Below, piece after piece: positions 24,821 to 33,668 of a DNA stretch of 61,620 nucleotides. The translations under genes and the position numbers were made by a program. Where the stretch lies: contig DXGC01000017.1 of the NCBI GenBank assembly GCA_019114135.1, positions 1-61,620 of the forward strand, written 5' to 3'. Each line of letters begins with the position of its first letter. Positions within the stretch are counted from its first letter, which is position 1. The notes beneath the pieces were generated by a model. It was given only the letters and a program-made list of their open reading frames with translations, had not been told where the DNA came from and did no database searches. The stretch comes from Candidatus Corynebacterium avicola. GTDB lineage: Bacteria; Actinomycetota; Actinomycetes; Mycobacteriales; Mycobacteriaceae.

Positions 24821-25525
24821 ATGGCTGGCACAGTGTCGACGACAACGAGGGAACGGCTGATCACCGCGGCCGCCGACATGACCGCAGCCTCCCCCGGCGA
24901 GGACATCTCTCTCCGCCGGGTGTGCGAGGCCGTGGGCGTGAAACTGCCGACCGCCTACCACTTCTTCGGCTCGAAGCAGGGGCTCCTGGACGCGGTGGTG
25001 GAGCACGGCTTCGACATGTACCTGTCGGAGAAGATGGCGATGGAGTCCAGCGGGGACCCGATCCAGGACATCCGCGCCGGCTGGGATGCCCACGTGACTT
25101 TCGGCCTGGACAACCCCGGCTTCTATGCCCTGATGTACGGCAAGGTCCAACCCGGCTACTCCCCCGCGGCACAGTCGCGTCCCAGCGAAGTTCTTCTGTC
25201 CCTGACATCGGCGGCAGCGGAACAAGGCAGGCTTGTCGTCTCCCCGAAGCAGGCCATGGCGCACATTCTGGCGACGAATGTCGGGGTGACCTTACGTCAG
25301 ATCATCGAGGACAAGCCCGACCCCGAGCTCAGTGCGTCCGTCCGCGAAGGAGTCATTGCCGCGATCACGGGATCCGGGGGCAACACCGGCGAGACCTCGT
25401 CCGTGGCGACGATCGCGGAGAAGGCCGCCGCGAACCCGGACATCCTCGGCGCCGCAGAAACCCACCTCTTCCTGCAGTGGCTCTCACGGATCAAAGAGGA
25501 GGACGGGAAGGGCCACCGCCAATGA
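24821..25525 (+). CDS. TetR-family regulator
   Basis: A 234-residue TetR protein. The DNA-binding domain is TRERLITAAADMTAASPGEDISLRRVCEAVGVKLPTAYHFFGSKQGLLDAV. The C-terminal domain (WDAHVTFGLDNPGFYALMYG) is of the type seen in the MSMEG_-like WHG group. The ATG at 24821 follows TACGAT by 6 nt, so the transcript is probably leaderless. Its stop codon overlaps the ATG of the next TetR gene (ATGA), so the two regulators are co-translated. It should control the divergent SDR gene. Confidence 0.85.
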   Translation: MAGTVSTTTRERLITAAADMTAASPGEDISLRRVCEAVGVKLPTAYHFFGSKQGLLDAVVEHGFDMYLSEKMAMESSGDPIQDIRAGWDAHVTFGLDNPGFYALMYGKVQPGYSPAAQSRPSEVLLSLTSAAAEQGRLVVSPKQAMAHILATNVGVTLRQIIEDKPDPELSASVREGVIAAITGSGGNTGETSSVATIAEKAAANPDILGAAETHLFLQWLSRIKEEDGKGHRQ

Positions 25526-26103
25526 CCACTTCACGAGGTGACCAGTACCATCACGGGAATCTCCGGCAGGCGCTTGTCGAAGCTGCCGTGACGATGCTCG
25601 AGCAGGGAGACAACTTCTCGCTCAGAGCTGTTGCCCGCGAGGCCGGAGTCTCCCAGACCGCGCCCTACCGGCACTTCTCCGACCGCAGCCAGCTGGAGTC
25701 CGCCGTCGCCGCCCAAGGCTTCCAGGCACTGGGTCAGGAACTGCTGAGCGGGGGCGCGCTCCCCTCGCGCCCCGAGGACCTCTCCGAGTTCGCCGTCCGG
25801 TACGTGCGGTTCGCCCTGGCGCGACCGCGGATGTTCGGGCTCATGTTCGGCACCGAGTGCGACGACCGGGACGATGACCGGGTGCGGGCGTCCGGTGCGC
25901 TCCACGAGAATCTCGCACAGACACTCTCCCGCGTCTACCCGGACCGTTCGGAGGCTGCGATCGCCGAACTGTCGACCGGACTCTGGGCCGCAGCCCACGG
26001 CCTCGCCTGCCTGCATGTCGACGGGAAACTCAGCTCCGAGGACACCACCGAAGTGGACGACCGGGTCCGCGCGTCCTTCCGCGCCATCGTCCCCTCCGCC
26101 TGA
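25522..26103 (+). CDS. TetR-family regulator (WHG-type C-terminus)
   Basis: A 193-residue second TetR protein, starting at the ATG that overlaps the previous stop codon (ATGA). The helix-turn-helix reads NFSLRAVAREAGVSQTAPYRHFSDRSQLESAV, preceded by YHHGNLRQALVEAA, typical of the WHG-domain subgroup. The C-terminal LARPRMFGLMFG and LWAAAHGLACLHV agree with this. Two translationally coupled TetR genes are uncommon; they may bind different ligands or form a heteromer. Confidence 0.85.
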   Translation: MTTSRGDQYHHGNLRQALVEAAVTMLEQGDNFSLRAVAREAGVSQTAPYRHFSDRSQLESAVAAQGFQALGQELLSGGALPSRPEDLSEFAVRYVRFALARPRMFGLMFGTECDDRDDDRVRASGALHENLAQTLSRVYPDRSEAAIAELSTGLWAAAHGLACLHVDGKLSSEDTTEVDDRVRASFRAIVPSA

Positions 26104-26146
26104 TCCTTCAGTATCAACACCACCGAACCTCCTGCACATCCACATG

Positions 26147-26175
26147 TTGACAGTGATTACTTCGGTGCATAGTGT
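26147..26175 (+). promoter_or_regulatory. Sigma-70-type promoter of the DJ-1 gene
   Basis: TTGACA (26147-26152), a 17-bp spacer and TAGTGT (26170-26175) make a near-consensus housekeeping promoter. The coding sequence starts 39 nt after the -10 element, with an AAGGAG site in the leader. It is the strongest -35/-10 pair I see in the window. Confidence 0.75.
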
Positions 26176-26214
26176 CGGGAGGCATCGAGCACCGATGACA
26201 AGGAGCACCACACC

Positions 26215-26916
26215 ATGACCACAGTCCTGATGGCGGTCACCGCCGCACGACACTGGACCCTCACCGACGGCACCAAGCACCCCACCGGCTTCTGGGCCGT
26301 GGAGTTCCTGGCCCCCTACGACATCTTCACCGGGGCCGGGTTCGACGTCACCGTCGCCACTCCCGGCGCGGCCACCCCGGTCGTCGACGAGCTGAGCCTG
26401 GGACTGACCGGCGGCATCCTGCCCCACACCGTGAAGAAGTTCCGCGCCCGGCTCGAGGAACTCACCGACGTCCTCGAGAACCCGTCCGACCTGCACACAG
26501 TCAACCAGGAGGACTACGACCTGGTGTTCTACCCCGGTGGCCACGGCCCCATGGAGGACCTCGCCGTCGACGAGGTCTCCGGGAAGATCCTCAGCGACCG
26601 ACTGGCGTCCGGCCGTCCTCTCGCACTGCTGTGCCACGCACCGGCGGCGCTGCTTGCCACCGTCGACGAGGACGGCACAACCCCCTTCGCCGGTAAGCAG
26701 GTCACCGGACTGTCGAACCGCGAGGAGCTGATCAACTCCTTCGCGAAGAAGGCCCCGTGGCTGGTCGAGGACAAGCTCAAGGAGGTCGGCGTCGACTACT
26801 CCAAGGCGCTGCTCCCCTTCCGTCCGCACGTCATCCGGGACGGCAACCTCTACACCGGCCAGAACCCGCAGTCCTCGAAGAAGCTGGCCGAGACGCTCGT
26901 CAGCGCACTGTCCTAA
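26215..26916 (+). CDS. DJ-1/PfpI superfamily protein, Hsp31-like
   Basis: A 233-residue class I glutamine-amidotransferase-like protein. The nucleophile Cys140 sits in LLCHAPAAL and is followed by His141. Glu30 of FWAVEFLAPYDIF is the acidic partner found in the Hsp31/glyoxalase III branch. YPGGHGPMEDL is the family loop. Members remove methylglyoxal or act as protein chaperones or deglycases; glyoxalase III-type activity is the best guess. A strong promoter precedes the gene, and an NAD(P)-binding epimerase follows after 27 nt. Confidence 0.85.
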   Translation: MTTVLMAVTAARHWTLTDGTKHPTGFWAVEFLAPYDIFTGAGFDVTVATPGAATPVVDELSLGLTGGILPHTVKKFRARLEELTDVLENPSDLHTVNQEDYDLVFYPGGHGPMEDLAVDEVSGKILSDRLASGRPLALLCHAPAALLATVDEDGTTPFAGKQVTGLSNREELINSFAKKAPWLVEDKLKEVGVDYSKALLPFRPHVIRDGNLYTGQNPQSSKKLAETLVSALS

Positions 26917-26943
26917 ACAACCTCCGGAATCGCAGTAACCACC

Positions 26944-27876
26944 ATGCAGACCATCCTCGGGGCCAACGGCCAGATCGGAACGGAACTCGCCCGCGAGCTC
27001 CACGACAACTACAGCACCGACATCCGTCTGGTCAGCCGTCGTCCCCGCAAGATCCACGACACCGACGAGACGGTCGCAGCAGACCTCATGGATCCGCAGC
27101 AGACCGACGCCGCCGTCGCCGGCAGTGACATCGTCTACCTCACCGTGGGGCTGCCCGCGGACAGCGAGCTCTGGGCGAAGCAGCTGCCCACGATGATGAC
27201 GAACACCATCGACGCCTGCGAGAAGCACGGCGCCAAACTCGCCTTCTTCGACAACACCTACATGTACCCGATGACCGACACCCCGCAGACCGAGGAGACG
27301 CCGTTCTCCCCGACCGGCAGCAAGGGTCGCACCCGGGCCGCGATGACCACCCTGCTTCTGGACGCCATGTCCCGCGGACGCGTGGATGCGGTCATCTGCC
27401 GCGCACCCGAGTTCTACGGCCCCGGGAAGACGCAGAGCTTCACCAACGCCCTGGTCTTCGACTCTGTGGCTGCAGGCAAGAAGGCCCGCGTCCCGCTGAG
27501 CGCGGACACCCGGCGCAGTCTCATCTGGACGCCGGACGCCAGCCGGGCGATGGCACTGATCGGCAACACCCCGTCCGCCTTCGGCCAGACCTGGCACCTG
27601 CCGGTCGACCCCTCGCGCCCCACCTACAAGGAGCTCGTGGACCTGGTCTCGGAAGAGTGGGGCCGCACGATCGGGACCACGGTCCTACCGAAGCTGCTCT
27701 TCACCGTCGGCGGGTGGTTCAACAAGAACGCCCGCGAACTGGGCGAACTACTCCCCCGCTACGCTGTGGACAACATCTTCGTCAGCGACAAGTTCACCGA
27801 AGCATTCCCGGATTTCCAGGTGACCACCTACGCCGAGGGCATCGCCGCGATCCATCGGGAACGGCAGGACGCCTGA
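26944..27876 (+). CDS. NAD-dependent epimerase/dehydratase family protein
   Basis: A 310-residue extended or atypical SDR. The Rossmann motif starts almost at once (TILGANGQIGTELA), without the usual lead strand. FFDNTYMYPM occupies the position of the catalytic Tyr region but lacks a YxxxK. PEFYGPGKTQSF and SLIWTPDASRAMALIG resemble the NmrA/epimerase families. It lies 27 nt after the DJ-1 gene and is probably co-transcribed; together they suggest a reactive-aldehyde or stress response. The exact activity is unknown. Confidence 0.75.
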   Translation: MQTILGANGQIGTELARELHDNYSTDIRLVSRRPRKIHDTDETVAADLMDPQQTDAAVAGSDIVYLTVGLPADSELWAKQLPTMMTNTIDACEKHGAKLAFFDNTYMYPMTDTPQTEETPFSPTGSKGRTRAAMTTLLLDAMSRGRVDAVICRAPEFYGPGKTQSFTNALVFDSVAAGKKARVPLSADTRRSLIWTPDASRAMALIGNTPSAFGQTWHLPVDPSRPTYKELVDLVSEEWGRTIGTTVLPKLLFTVGGWFNKNARELGELLPRYAVDNIFVSDKFTEAFPDFQVTTYAEGIAAIHRERQDA

Positions 27877-27901
27877 CCGGAACCAAGGATGATCGGTAAA
27901 G

Positions 27902-27929
27902 TTAACGTGAGAATCTGTTCTCATGTTAA
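27902..27929. promoter_or_regulatory. 28-bp palindrome upstream of the AAA ATPase gene
   Basis: TTAACGTGAGAA (27902-27913) and TTCTCATGTTAA (27918-27929) are inverted arms around TCTG, matching at 11 of 12 positions. The site ends 10 bp before the ATG at 27940 and overlaps a TAATGT -10 candidate (27927-27932), which would give a leaderless transcript. A repressor should bind here, but none is encoded beside the gene. Confidence 0.65.
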
Positions 27930-27939
27930 TGTTAACGCC

Positions 27940-29181
27940 ATGCGCGCGCCCGTTGACTCACCATTCAACCCCGGAGCAGACACACCACCACGTATCTGGG
28001 CGGGACGAAACCAGCAGCTCAGTGACTGGAACAACATCCTACGTCCGAGGCGGCTCACTGGAGTCGATGACCGGGGACGGACATTTCTGGGCGAAGCAGG
28101 TGTCGGTAAGTCGTCACTCGTCCGAACCATCGCCTACGACGCCGAGAATCGGGGAGACTGGGTAACAGACCAGATCCGGATTCCCTTGGGCAGTGACCCG
28201 ATGAAGAGACTCGCCGGAGAATTACTCAACCTGGCGAACCGGTCAGGACTGTCGACCCGGCCACGGAAACACATCAAGGACATCCTCACTCGCGTGAGCA
28301 GTATCGCCGCCTTCGGCGTCTCCCTGGGATTACGTGAGTACCAGGAAGGTGACGAGCCTTACGTTGCCATGACCAAGTTGCTGGTCGAACTCGGCAGAGC
28401 TGCTGCGGCGCAGGGAGTCATGGTGATGGTCCACCTCGACGAAGTCCAGAACATCACGGACGACGCGACCCTTTCCCAAGTGCTGACAGCACTCGGTGAT
28501 GCACTGAGCACGCAGATCACAGTGGCGGTACCCGGTGGCCGGGAGATCAGGCGGCACCTGCCCCTGGCGGTCTATCTCACTGGACTCCCCGAGTTCGAGG
28601 ACATGGCTCACGCGCAGCAGGGGGCAACATTCGCACGCAGATTCCTCACGAATACGTTGCGGCCAGTGACGGACAACGACATGGCAGCTGCTCTCCAAGG
28701 CATCCTCGTCGACGGTTGGGAGGTACCTGACGGAGATGGAGGAACGTCGCGGGTTTACCTGGCCCCGGATGCTCGTGACGCCATCATCGATCTCAGCAAG
28801 GGGGAGCCATTCCTCTTCCAGTTGGCCGGTGCTTACGGTTGGTACGCCGGAGACTCCGACACGATCACTCGCGAGGATGTTCTCGCCGGCTGGTCATTGG
28901 TCGAGAGTGAAGCAGTGTCCCACGTGCGACGCATCCTCGACCGTCTCCCCACCAAGGAACGTCAGTTCATCGAGGCAATGGCTGAGGTTGACCCGGGGGA
29001 ACGCACGCTCTCCTCCATCGCCGCAGCGGCAGGTTACGCCTCCTCACAACAGACCGGGGCGGTACCGCAACGACTCGACCAGGTACGTGGAATCATCGAG
29101 CGTGGCAAACACTATGCATTTCGACACCGGGCGATCGAAGCATATCTGACGTCAGACTGGCCGACGTCGGGCCAGAACTGA
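27940..29181 (+). CDS. Orphan AAA-family ATPase (Cdc6/STAND-like)
   Basis: A 413-residue P-loop ATPase. The Walker A is GEAGVGKSS (Gly51 to Ser59) and the Walker B VMVHLDEVQN (Asp167, Glu168). VYLTGLPEF forms a sensor-1-type strand, and the C-terminal third (RLPTKERQFIEAMAEV, SSIAAAAGYASSQQTGAVPQRLDQV) looks like a winged helix. The layout resembles archaeal Orc1/Cdc6-like and STAND ATPases, which are also found as orphan genes in bacteria. No nuclease, protease or toxin domain is fused to it. The ATG at 27940 is preferred over 27889, which lies before the operator. It differs from its neighbours in base use and may be acquired. The function is unknown; defence or DNA-transaction roles are speculation. 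Confidence 0.7.
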   Translation: MRAPVDSPFNPGADTPPRIWAGRNQQLSDWNNILRPRRLTGVDDRGRTFLGEAGVGKSSLVRTIAYDAENRGDWVTDQIRIPLGSDPMKRLAGELLNLANRSGLSTRPRKHIKDILTRVSSIAAFGVSLGLREYQEGDEPYVAMTKLLVELGRAAAAQGVMVMVHLDEVQNITDDATLSQVLTALGDALSTQITVAVPGGREIRRHLPLAVYLTGLPEFEDMAHAQQGATFARRFLTNTLRPVTDNDMAAALQGILVDGWEVPDGDGGTSRVYLAPDARDAIIDLSKGEPFLFQLAGAYGWYAGDSDTITREDVLAGWSLVESEAVSHVRRILDRLPTKERQFIEAMAEVDPGERTLSSIAAAAGYASSQQTGAVPQRLDQVRGIIERGKHYAFRHRAIEAYLTSDWPTSGQN

Positions 29182-29255
29182 CCTCGATCACGGGTGTCGG
29201 TGCGTGCTGCTCATCATGCTGCCGGTGAACTCCGCACGTCGTAGAGTTGGCATGC

Positions 29256-30296
29256 ATGACGTTCCCACGGAGACTCCGCCGTAGCGGCGCCGTCCTCACC
29301 GCGCTACTGACCGTAGCCTCGCTCGCATTGAGCAGCTGCGCCTTACGCGGCCTGGACGACGACGCCCTACGAATACAACTGTCGTTCATCAAGAACTCCC
29401 AGAACAACGGCGAATACATCGCCGACCACGAGGGATACTACGAGGACGAGGGCTTCACGAAGGTCGACTTGGTCGCCGGCCCCACCGCCGTGGAGCAGTC
29501 CGTGGCCGCCGGGCACTCCACAGTCGCCGGCTCCACCGCCCTCGGTGCGGCCAACGGCATCGACAAAGAGGGCATGCCGATCAAGATCATCGGGGCGATC
29601 TACGCGGAGAACGCCTTCACCATCATGTCGATGGACGGCCCGGACGCCATCCGCACCCCGGAGGACCTCGAGGGCGCACGCATCGCGGTGACCCCGGGCA
29701 CCGCCCAGTCCATGGTGGAGGGCTTGGCCCGGGCCAACGGCATCGACCCGGACACCATCACCTTCGTGCCTGCCGGCGAGACCTCCGCACTGACCAGCGG
29801 TGAGGTCGACGGCTTCCACGGACTGACCGCCAACCAGGGCATCCAGATGGAGCAGGCCGGTCACGACATCGTCTACCTCAACCTCGCCGAGCACGGCATG
29901 CCCTTCGCCGGTGCGGCCTACGCGGTCTCCGAGGACAGCCTCGAGAACAACCGGGAGAACCTGAAGAAGTTCCTCGTCGCTTCGATCCGCGGCTGGCGGG
30001 ACGCCATCAACGACCCGCAGCTCGGCACGGACCTGACCCTGGACGTCTACGGCACCGACCTCGGTCTGGACCCGACCAACGAGCAGCTGCAGTCCGAGGC
30101 GCAGATCCAGTACATCGACAGCGACTACACCAACCCCGGCGAGCTCTTCCGCCTCACCGACGAGGCCATGGAGGAGAACGTCGAGTCCCTCCGGCTGGCC
30201 GGCATCGACGTGACCGCCGACGAACTCTTCGACATGAGCCTCCTCGACGAGGTCTACGAGGAGAACCCCGACCTGAAGGAGACAGCGACACCATGA
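29256..30296 (+). CDS. ABC transporter substrate-binding lipoprotein (NMT1/SsuA type)
   Basis: A 346-residue lipoprotein with lipobox LSSC after a basic, hydrophobic signal. The mature part belongs to the NMT1/ThiY/SsuA-like periplasmic binding fold: [25 protein letters not shown], then [17 protein letters not shown] and VDGFHGL. These proteins bind sulfonates, nitrate, pyrimidine precursors or riboflavin; the sequence does not decide between them. The ATG at 29256 lies 8 nt after TAGAGT (29242-29247), so it is probably leaderless. It overlaps the ATPase gene by 4 bp (ATGA). Confidence 0.82.
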   Translation: MTFPRRLRRSGAVLTALLTVASLALSSCALRGLDDDALRIQLSFIKNSQNNGEYIADHEGYYEDEGFTKVDLVAGPTAVEQSVAAGHSTVAGSTALGAANGIDKEGMPIKIIGAIYAENAFTIMSMDGPDAIRTPEDLEGARIAVTPGTAQSMVEGLARANGIDPDTITFVPAGETSALTSGEVDGFHGLTANQGIQMEQAGHDIVYLNLAEHGMPFAGAAYAVSEDSLENNRENLKKFLVASIRGWRDAINDPQLGTDLTLDVYGTDLGLDPTNEQLQSEAQIQYIDSDYTNPGELFRLTDEAMEENVESLRLAGIDVTADELFDMSLLDEVYEENPDLKETATP

Positions 30297-31069
30297 CTAC
30301 TCTGACCAGCGGAATCACCCTCGACAAGCTCACCAAGACCTTCCCAGGTGGGGTGACCGCGCTGAAGGACGTCTCCCTCGACATCCCCCAGGGGCACTTC
30401 CTGGCCCTGGTCGGACCGTCCGGCTGCGGTAAGTCCACCGTCCTGCGCATCCTCGCCGGACTGGAGGAGCCCACCGAAGGCTCCGCCTCCGTCCACGACT
30501 CCACTCCCAAGGAGCTGCGCGGACGCCACGAGCTCGGCATTGCCTTCCAGGACGCGGCCCTGCTGCCGTGGCGTTCGGTGGCCTCGAACATCAAGCTGCC
30601 GCGTGAGATCGCCAAGAACCCCCTGCCGGACGAGACCCTGGCGGAGCTGATCAAGCTGGTGCGGTTGGAGGGCTTCGAGGACTCCAAGCCCGGCCAGCTC
30701 TCCGGCGGTATGCGCCAGCGCGTCTCCATCGCCCGCGCCCTGTCCGCCGATCCTTCCGTCCTGCTGCTGGACGAGCCCTTCGGTGCGTTGGACGACATGA
30801 CCCGCCAGCGGATGAACCTGGAGCTGCAGCGGATCTGGACGGAGAACCCCTCCACCACCCTGCTGGTCACCCACGGGATCTCCGAGGCGGTGTTCCTCGC
30901 CGACTCGATCGCCGTGATGGGCGCCCGACCCGGCACCGTCAAGGAGGTCGTCGAGGTGGACCTGCCACGGCCGCGGACCCCCGAGATGATGCGCACGCCG
31001 GAGTTCCACAAGATCGTCGACCACGTCTCCGACCTGCTGTTCTCCTTCGAGGAAGCCGGGGACGCCTGA
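30293..31069 (+). CDS. ABC transporter ATP-binding protein (SsuB/TauB type)
   Basis: A 258-residue ABC ATPase. Walker A is GPSGCGKST, the signature [15 protein letters not shown] and Walker [13 protein letters not shown], with the switch His in [17 protein letters not shown]. It energises the importer encoded around it: the binding protein upstream overlaps by 4 bp and the permease downstream starts at the stop codon (TGATG). Family resemblance is to nitrate/sulfonate/taurine/pyrimidine-precursor importers. Confidence 0.88.
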   Translation: MTTLTSGITLDKLTKTFPGGVTALKDVSLDIPQGHFLALVGPSGCGKSTVLRILAGLEEPTEGSASVHDSTPKELRGRHELGIAFQDAALLPWRSVASNIKLPREIAKNPLPDETLAELIKLVRLEGFEDSKPGQLSGGMRQRVSIARALSADPSVLLLDEPFGALDDMTRQRMNLELQRIWTENPSTTLLVTHGISEAVFLADSIAVMGARPGTVKEVVEVDLPRPRTPEMMRTPEFHKIVDHVSDLLFSFEEAGDA

Positions 31070-32643
31070 TGCTCTACGTCCTGCTCATCCTGCTCGGCGC
31101 GCTCGCGCTGTGGTGGTTGCTGGCGGCGACGGTGTTGCGTCCGCTGGAGACCATCCCCACCCCGGGCGACATCATCTCCCGCATCGCCGACGACGGCCTG
31201 AACTTCTACTGGATCAACCTCAAGGTCACCGCCATGGAGGCCGGCCAGGGCTACCTGCTCGGCGTCGGCCTGGCGATCGCGGTGTCGATCATCGCCCTGC
31301 TGTTCCCGCGGCTGCGCGGGATCGTCATGCAGGTCGCGGTGATCAGCTACTCCCTGCCGATCATCGCCGTCGGCCCGGTGCTGTACCTGATGGTCGGCGC
31401 CCCCTCCAGCGGCGACCCCTCGGCCACGGCCGTGCTGCTGTCGGCCCTGGCGATCTTCTTCACCACCGTCGTCGGCACGCTGCTGGGGTTGGACGCCGCG
31501 GACCAGCGGTCGCTGGACCTGGTCGACGTCTACGGTGGCTCGCGGTGGACCCGCCTGGTGAAGGTCCAGCTCATCGCCGCCGTCCCGTCGATCCTCACCG
31601 CGTTGAAGGTCGCGGCACCGATCGCCGTGCTCGGCGCGATCCTCGGTGAGTACGTCGGTGGTGTGGACCGTGGTCTGGGCCCGGCGCTGCTGAATGCGCA
31701 GCAGGCCTCGGACGTGACCCGTACCTGGTCGCTGGCCCTTGCCGCCGCGGTGCTGGCCGGTGGCTGGTTCGCCGTGATGGCCATGGTCTCCCGCATCGTG
31801 AACCGTCTCGGCTGGGGTGCCGCCGAAGTGTCGACCACCGCGACGCGGATCAAGAAGAAGTCCCCGCTGGCCGTGACCGTCGAGGTCATCGTCTCCCTGA
31901 TCGTCATCGGTGTGGTGTGGACCTTCGGCCTGCGCCTGTTCGGCATCTCCGAGTTCGTGGGACGCACCCCGGCCGAGGTGATCAGCTACCTGACCTCATC
32001 CAGCGATCCAGCCGAGGGTGGCACCGGGGAGAACAACTTCGCCACACTGCTGCCGGATCTGTGGCGCACGCTGCTGGACACCGGTACCGGCTTCCTGCTG
32101 GGTCTGGTGGCGGCGATCGCGGTGGCTTCGCTGTTCCTGGTCTTCCCGGCGGTGGAGCGTGGCCTGATGCCCCTTGCCCTGTTCTTCCAGTCGGTGCCGC
32201 TGGTGGCCATCGCCCCGGTGCTGATCATCGTCTTCGGACGCGGCCAGTTCACCGTCGCGGTGATGGGTGCGATCATCGTCTTCTTCCCCGCGCTGGTGAA
32301 CATCGGCTCGGCGTTGAAGAACGTGCCCCCGGCGCTGGTGGACCTGGTCCGGACCTACGGCGCCGGACGCGGCACCGAGTTGGTCAAGGTCCGTATCCCC
32401 GCCTGCCTTCCGGCGATCTTCGCCGCCATTCGCATCGCGGTCCCAGGCGCGCTGTCCGGTGCACTGCTCGCCGAGTGGCTGGCCACCGGTGAGGGCATCG
32501 GCAACACGGTGATCACCGCGGTCGGCAACGCCGACACCGACGTGGTGTGGGCCTCGGTGACGGTGGTGACCGGTACAGCGCTGATCCTCTACGGTGTGGC
32601 GTCCCTGCTGGAGAGCAGCGCCCGCAAGCGCTGGGGCACTTAG
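31069..32643 (+). CDS. ABC transporter permease, fused tandem duplication
   Basis: A 524-residue permease made of two BPD_transp_1 units in one chain. The first EAA-type coupling loop is in DVYGGSRWTRLVKVQLIAAV (about residues 155-175) and the second in RTYGAGRGTELVKVRIPACL (about residues 430-450), each within its own set of membrane helices. Most related importers use a homodimer of a single-unit permease of about 260 residues, so this gene encodes the whole membrane channel. It overlaps the ATPase gene by one base. The last 4 bp overlap the convergent membrane-protein gene. Confidence 0.85.
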   Translation: MLYVLLILLGALALWWLLAATVLRPLETIPTPGDIISRIADDGLNFYWINLKVTAMEAGQGYLLGVGLAIAVSIIALLFPRLRGIVMQVAVISYSLPIIAVGPVLYLMVGAPSSGDPSATAVLLSALAIFFTTVVGTLLGLDAADQRSLDLVDVYGGSRWTRLVKVQLIAAVPSILTALKVAAPIAVLGAILGEYVGGVDRGLGPALLNAQQASDVTRTWSLALAAAVLAGGWFAVMAMVSRIVNRLGWGAAEVSTTATRIKKKSPLAVTVEVIVSLIVIGVVWTFGLRLFGISEFVGRTPAEVISYLTSSSDPAEGGTGENNFATLLPDLWRTLLDTGTGFLLGLVAAIAVASLFLVFPAVERGLMPLALFFQSVPLVAIAPVLIIVFGRGQFTVAVMGAIIVFFPALVNIGSALKNVPPALVDLVRTYGAGRGTELVKVRIPACLPAIFAAIRIAVPGALSGALLAEWLATGEGIGNTVITAVGNADTDVVWASVTVVTGTALILYGVASLLESSARKRWGT

Positions 32644-33164
32644 TCCTTTACCTCGCCCGCATCCACCTGGAGCAGCGCGGCATGGCCGACGAGGCAGGCG
32701 GCGCCGAACATCAGGACGGCGTCCACCAGGTGGGCGAGGAAGGCGCCGACGACCGTCGGCCCGCCCCAGGCGTTGACGTACATCTCCGGATCGGTGCTGT
32801 AGCCGAACTGCATCCCGACGCGCATAACCAGGTACAGGCAGAATGCCACGACCAGGACGGCGCCGACGGCTCGCTGGACGATCAGCGGCGAGGTCCGGGA
32901 CTGGGCGAAGGTGTAGCGGAATCGCTGGCCGGTGGTCCGGCTCCAGGGGGCGCCGAGCCAGCGGAGTGACCCCGTCCGCCAGGTCACGAACCCGGCGACC
33001 GCCACGAGGACCACGCCGAGTGCGACGTGTATCCCGATGGCGTTGCCCGAGGGATTGTGAACCGGGGCCGTCGAGTTGCCGTCCGCCACGACAAACCCGA
33101 GGACGAGCCCGGCGATCAGGGCGACCGCGGTCAGCAGGGGCAGGGTACGGATCCTGGAGTTCAT
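32640..33164 (-). CDS. Small four-helix membrane protein, unknown function
   Basis: A 174-residue integral membrane protein with hydrophobic segments near residues 8-27, 42-62, 98-118 and 138-162. Between segments 2 and 3 is a cytoplasmic-looking loop (TWRTGSLRWLGAPWSRTTGQRFRY). No family is recognised with confidence. It follows the ArsR gene on the same strand, separated by a 70-bp inverted repeat, and converges on the ABC permease gene. Confidence 0.65.
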   Translation of the reverse strand: MNSRIRTLPLLTAVALIAGLVLGFVVADGNSTAPVHNPSGNAIGIHVALGVVLVAVAGFVTWRTGSLRWLGAPWSRTTGQRFRYTFAQSRTSPLIVQRAVGAVLVVAFCLYLVMRVGMQFGYSTDPEMYVNAWGGPTVVGAFLAHLVDAVLMFGAACLVGHAALLQVDAGEVKD

Positions 33165-33243
33165 GGTTCAGGACGTTACGACGCACTCCTGGCTGGCACA
33201 TCCCCCTGCAGAGTGAACTTCGCCGGCAGTCCCTCCTGATGCC

Positions 33244-33313
33244 AACAACCACAAATGATCGAGAATCCTCCGAACAACTCCGTTCCCGGGATTCTCGCTC
33301 GTTTGTGGTTGTT
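33244..33313. repeat. 70-bp inverted repeat with 25-bp arms
   Basis: The left arm (33244-33268, beginning AACAACCACAAATGATCGAG) and the right arm (33289-33313) are inverted copies matching at 23 of 25 positions, around a 20-nt centre. The right arm reaches the stop codon of the ArsR gene. There is no T-tract on either strand after the arms, so it is not a classical terminator. A folded RNA, a miniature mobile element or an mRNA 3' stabiliser are the options. Confidence 0.8.
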
Positions 33314-33639
33314 CAGTCGGTCGAGTTCGCGGCGTTCATGATCGAGTCCAGGACTCCCGGCATAGCCTCGTCCAGGTCGTCCCGACGCAGCCGATGTCCT
33401 CGCGCACCATTGAGAAGCACCCTCCTCGTGATTCCCGCATTGACGAGCAAGGTGAAGTGATGGCTGGCGGTTGACTTACTGATCGTGTCGTAGAGGTCTC
33501 CGCAGTTGAGCTGTCCGTCTGCGCTCGACGCCAGGCGCCGGACCATCTCCAACCTGATCGGATCAGCCAAGGCGTGAAGCACGGTTTGAACATCGCCGAC
33601 CTGCGGCAGCTCTTCATCGGACGTCGTTAGCGAAGCCAC
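33313..33639 (-). CDS. ArsR-family winged-helix regulator
   Basis: A 108-residue ArsR-type regulator. VLHALADPIRLEMVRRLASSADGQLNCGDLYDTISKSTASHHFTLLVNAGITRR is the DNA-binding core, with wing RGHRLRRDDLDEAMPG. It has one cysteine and no metal site, so it belongs to the non-metal ArsR group. The GTG at 33639 is chosen for the GGAGG just upstream; TTG 33663 is an alternative. It is divergent from an MFS gene, repeating the arrangement at 19485-21202. Confidence 0.78.
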   Translation of the reverse strand: MASLTTSDEELPQVGDVQTVLHALADPIRLEMVRRLASSADGQLNCGDLYDTISKSTASHHFTLLVNAGITRRVLLNGARGHRLRRDDLDEAMPGVLDSIMNAANSTD

Positions 33640-33668
33640 GTCTCCTCCATACAAGTTTGACAATCATC

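Noticed and set aside
24922..25521. N-terminal extension of the second TetR protein by 200 residues
   Set aside because: This part of the frame lies inside the first TetR gene in another frame. The true start is the ATG at 25522 overlapping the previous stop.
25531..27597. A 688-codon minus-strand frame over the TetR, DJ-1 and epimerase genes
   Set aside because: Antisense shadow created by high third-position GC; no domain and no ribosome binding site.
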